NCBI GenBank assembly: GCA_047445235.1
Contig: JBLGEO010000018.1
Location: forward strand, 1-6,476
Direction: 5' to 3'
Length of the DNA stretch: 6,476 nucleotides
Origin: JBDSRX01 sp047445235
Lineage (GTDB): Bacteria; Patescibacteriota; Dojkabacteria; J137
The number at the start of each line of letters is the position of its first letter. Positions within the stretch are counted from its first letter, which is position 1. This document shows positions 5,013 through 6,476 of the stretch, piece by piece. A program made the position numbers and the translations under genes. The notes under the pieces are model-generated. The model did not search any database, had not been told where the DNA came from, and saw only the letters and a list, made by a program, of their open reading frames with translations.

Positions 5013-6458
5013 ATGGCACAAGAAGAAGTCATTGTCAGGTTTGACGATGTAACATTTAAATACGACGATAAGAAAATAACGCTAGATCATGCGGATTTTT
5101 CTGTGCGTAAAAATGCCAAAATAACCATAATGGGACAAAACGGAGCAGGTAAGTCTACTATCTTTAAACTGATAATGGGCGAAATTAAACCTATCGATGG
5201 GCATATTAATATTAAAGATGATTCTAAAATTGGAATTGCACAACAAGTTATTCCTTCAAAATACTTAGAATCTACAATATTAGAGTACTTTGAAACTGCT
5301 TTTGAAGAAAAAAAATACGGAATTGAGAAAAATATTAAAGACGTTTTAAACACTGTTAATTTACAAGTTCCAAACGATAAAAAAGTTAAAGACTTATCAG
5401 GTGGTCAAAAAGCTAGATTGCTTTTAGCTTATGCATTAATTCAAGATCCAGACATTTTACTTCTTGATGAGCCTACAAATAATTTAGACCAAACTGGAAT
5501 TGAACACTTAACAGGATTCTTAATGTACTATCCAAAAACAGTCATTGTAATTTCACACGATGCCGACTTCTTAAATATGTTTACTGATGGAGTTTTAAAC
5601 CTAGATGTTTACACTCACAAAGTAGAGCAATTTGTTGGAAACTATTACGATGTTGTAGAACAAATAGAACAACAAAGAGAAAGAGAGAGGCTTGTTAATG
5701 CAAGAATTGAAAAAAGTGTTAAAGATAGATTTGAAAAAGTTAATAAACTTGGAGGAAAATCTGTAGCTATGAGAAAACTTGCCAACAAAGTAAGATCTGA
5801 TATTGAAGATGACAGAGAAAATATTGTAGAAATTAGAAAAGAAGATAAAACAATTCCAGAATTTGAAATACCTGCACAGCATTTGATAACACCAGCTATC
5901 CATATTACATCTGTAAAATTCTTAAGAGATGGAGAGGTTACAGAAAAGAAAACAGACCTTAAACTTTTTAGAGGAGACAGAATGATTATTAAAGGTCCAA
6001 ATGGAATTGGAAAGAGTACTTTAATAAAATCACTTTTGAATGGAGAAGGTAGTGAATTTGGAGAAGGAGTTAGAGTAGGTTATTATAGTCAAGATTTCTC
6101 CGAACTAAATATGAACGAAACAGCCTTCGAATCTTTAAAGAATGTAATGTTCGAAATGGAAATTCCTAGAATTTATTCTACTGCTGGAAGATTTATGCTT
6201 ACTGGAGAATTATTAAATACAAAGATTAGTTCTTTAAGCGAAGGTCAAAAAGGATTGCTTTGCTATGCAAGGTTTATGCTTCAAGAGCCTGGGTTACTAA
6301 TAATGGATGAGCCTACAAACCACATTAACTTTAGACACATACCAGTAATAGCAAAAGCTTTAGACGATTTTAAAGGAGCTTTAATTCTTGTGTCCCACTT
6401 ACCAGACTTCGTTTCACAAATTCATATTAGAGAAGAATTGGATTTAACAAGACTGTAA
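5013..6458 (+). CDS. ABC-F family ATPase, compact form
   Basis: ABC-F proteins are soluble twin-ATPase proteins that act on the ribosome, usually at the E site, rather than in transport. From the ATG this one has 481 residues. Domain 1 has Walker A GQNGAGKST (41-49), signature LSGGQ (128-132), Walker B ILLLDE (148-153) with DEPTNNLD, and switch histidine H182. A charged helical linker (about 201-281, with QQRERERLVNARIEK) matches the tRNA-facing linker of the family. Domain 2 has Walker A GPNGIGKST (328-336), signature LSEGQ (408-412), Walker B LLIMDE (428-433) and H462. Domain 2 departs from consensus: DEPTNHIN instead of DEPTNHLD, LSEGQ instead of LSGGQ, and SHLPDF after the switch. Both catalytic glutamates are kept. 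There is no arm insertion in domain 1 and no C-terminal extension, so it is short for the family. No membrane domain is present. The frame is open upstream to a GTG at 4956, but that lies beside the terminator and ahead of the promoter; TTG at 4992 is an alternative start. The cellular role (housekeeping translation factor or antibiotic protection) cannot be told. Confidence 0.95.
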   Translation: MAQEEVIVRFDDVTFKYDDKKITLDHADFSVRKNAKITIMGQNGAGKSTIFKLIMGEIKPIDGHINIKDDSKIGIAQQVIPSKYLESTILEYFETAFEEKKYGIEKNIKDVLNTVNLQVPNDKKVKDLSGGQKARLLLAYALIQDPDILLLDEPTNNLDQTGIEHLTGFLMYYPKTVIVISHDADFLNMFTDGVLNLDVYTHKVEQFVGNYYDVVEQIEQQRERERLVNARIEKSVKDRFEKVNKLGGKSVAMRKLANKVRSDIEDDRENIVEIRKEDKTIPEFEIPAQHLITPAIHITSVKFLRDGEVTEKKTDLKLFRGDRMIIKGPNGIGKSTLIKSLLNGEGSEFGEGVRVGYYSQDFSELNMNETAFESLKNVMFEMEIPRIYSTAGRFMLTGELLNTKISSLSEGQKGLLCYARFMLQEPGLLIMDEPTNHINFRHIPVIAKALDDFKGALILVSHLPDFVSQIHIREELDLTRL

Positions 6459-6476
6459 TCCAAGCAGTAGAGTAGT

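Noticed and set aside
6459..6476. Terminator or next gene after the ABC-F stop codon.
   Set aside because: Only 18 bases remain, with no hairpin or start signal visible.

Overview
The window is AT-rich (roughly one third GC by eye) and densely coded. It holds the 3' end of one gene and seven complete genes, with spacers of about 25 to 110 bases. The standard bacterial code fits: seven uninterrupted frames end in TAA or TAG, and none needs TGA as a sense codon. A sortase tail, a RibD C-terminal-type reductase with no riboflavin genes beside it, a compact two-domain ABC-F ATPase, small cytosolic proteins of no known family, and missing Shine-Dalgarno sequences together suggest a Candidate Phyla Radiation (Patescibacteria)-type bacterium. 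That placement is an inference; there is no rRNA or other phylogenetic marker here.

Layout, left to right. Positions 1-214 are the C-terminal end of a class C/D/E-like sortase whose reading frame is broken three times near the window edge. Positions 253-978 (+) encode a RibD_C/dihydrofolate-reductase-fold protein. Positions 1004-1723 (+) encode an unrecognised protein whose stop codon interlocks with that of the convergent gene at 1720-2331 (-), also unrecognised. Positions 2392-3285 (-) encode a protein with a nucleotidyltransferase-like GS...DxD motif. It is divergent from the unrecognised gene at 3391-4005 (+) across a 105-base spacer that carries a large imperfect inverted repeat. An unrecognised gene at 4061-4903 (+) follows and ends in a strong intrinsic terminator. 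Positions 5013-6458 (+) encode an ABC-F ATPase with its own promoter.

The clearest feature beyond the genes is how they start. No gene has a Shine-Dalgarno motif. At least three have a good -10 hexamer ending exactly six bases before the ATG, which predicts leaderless mRNAs beginning at the start codon. Others fit the same spacing more weakly. The ABC-F gene has the same geometry ahead of an in-frame TTG.

No known defence, mobile or biosynthetic system is recognisable. Most genes look separately transcribed, so a shared pathway cannot be claimed. The most coherent candidate for something undescribed is the block at 1004-4903: four unrecognised genes plus the nucleotidyltransferase-like gene, with inverted repeats at two of its promoters.
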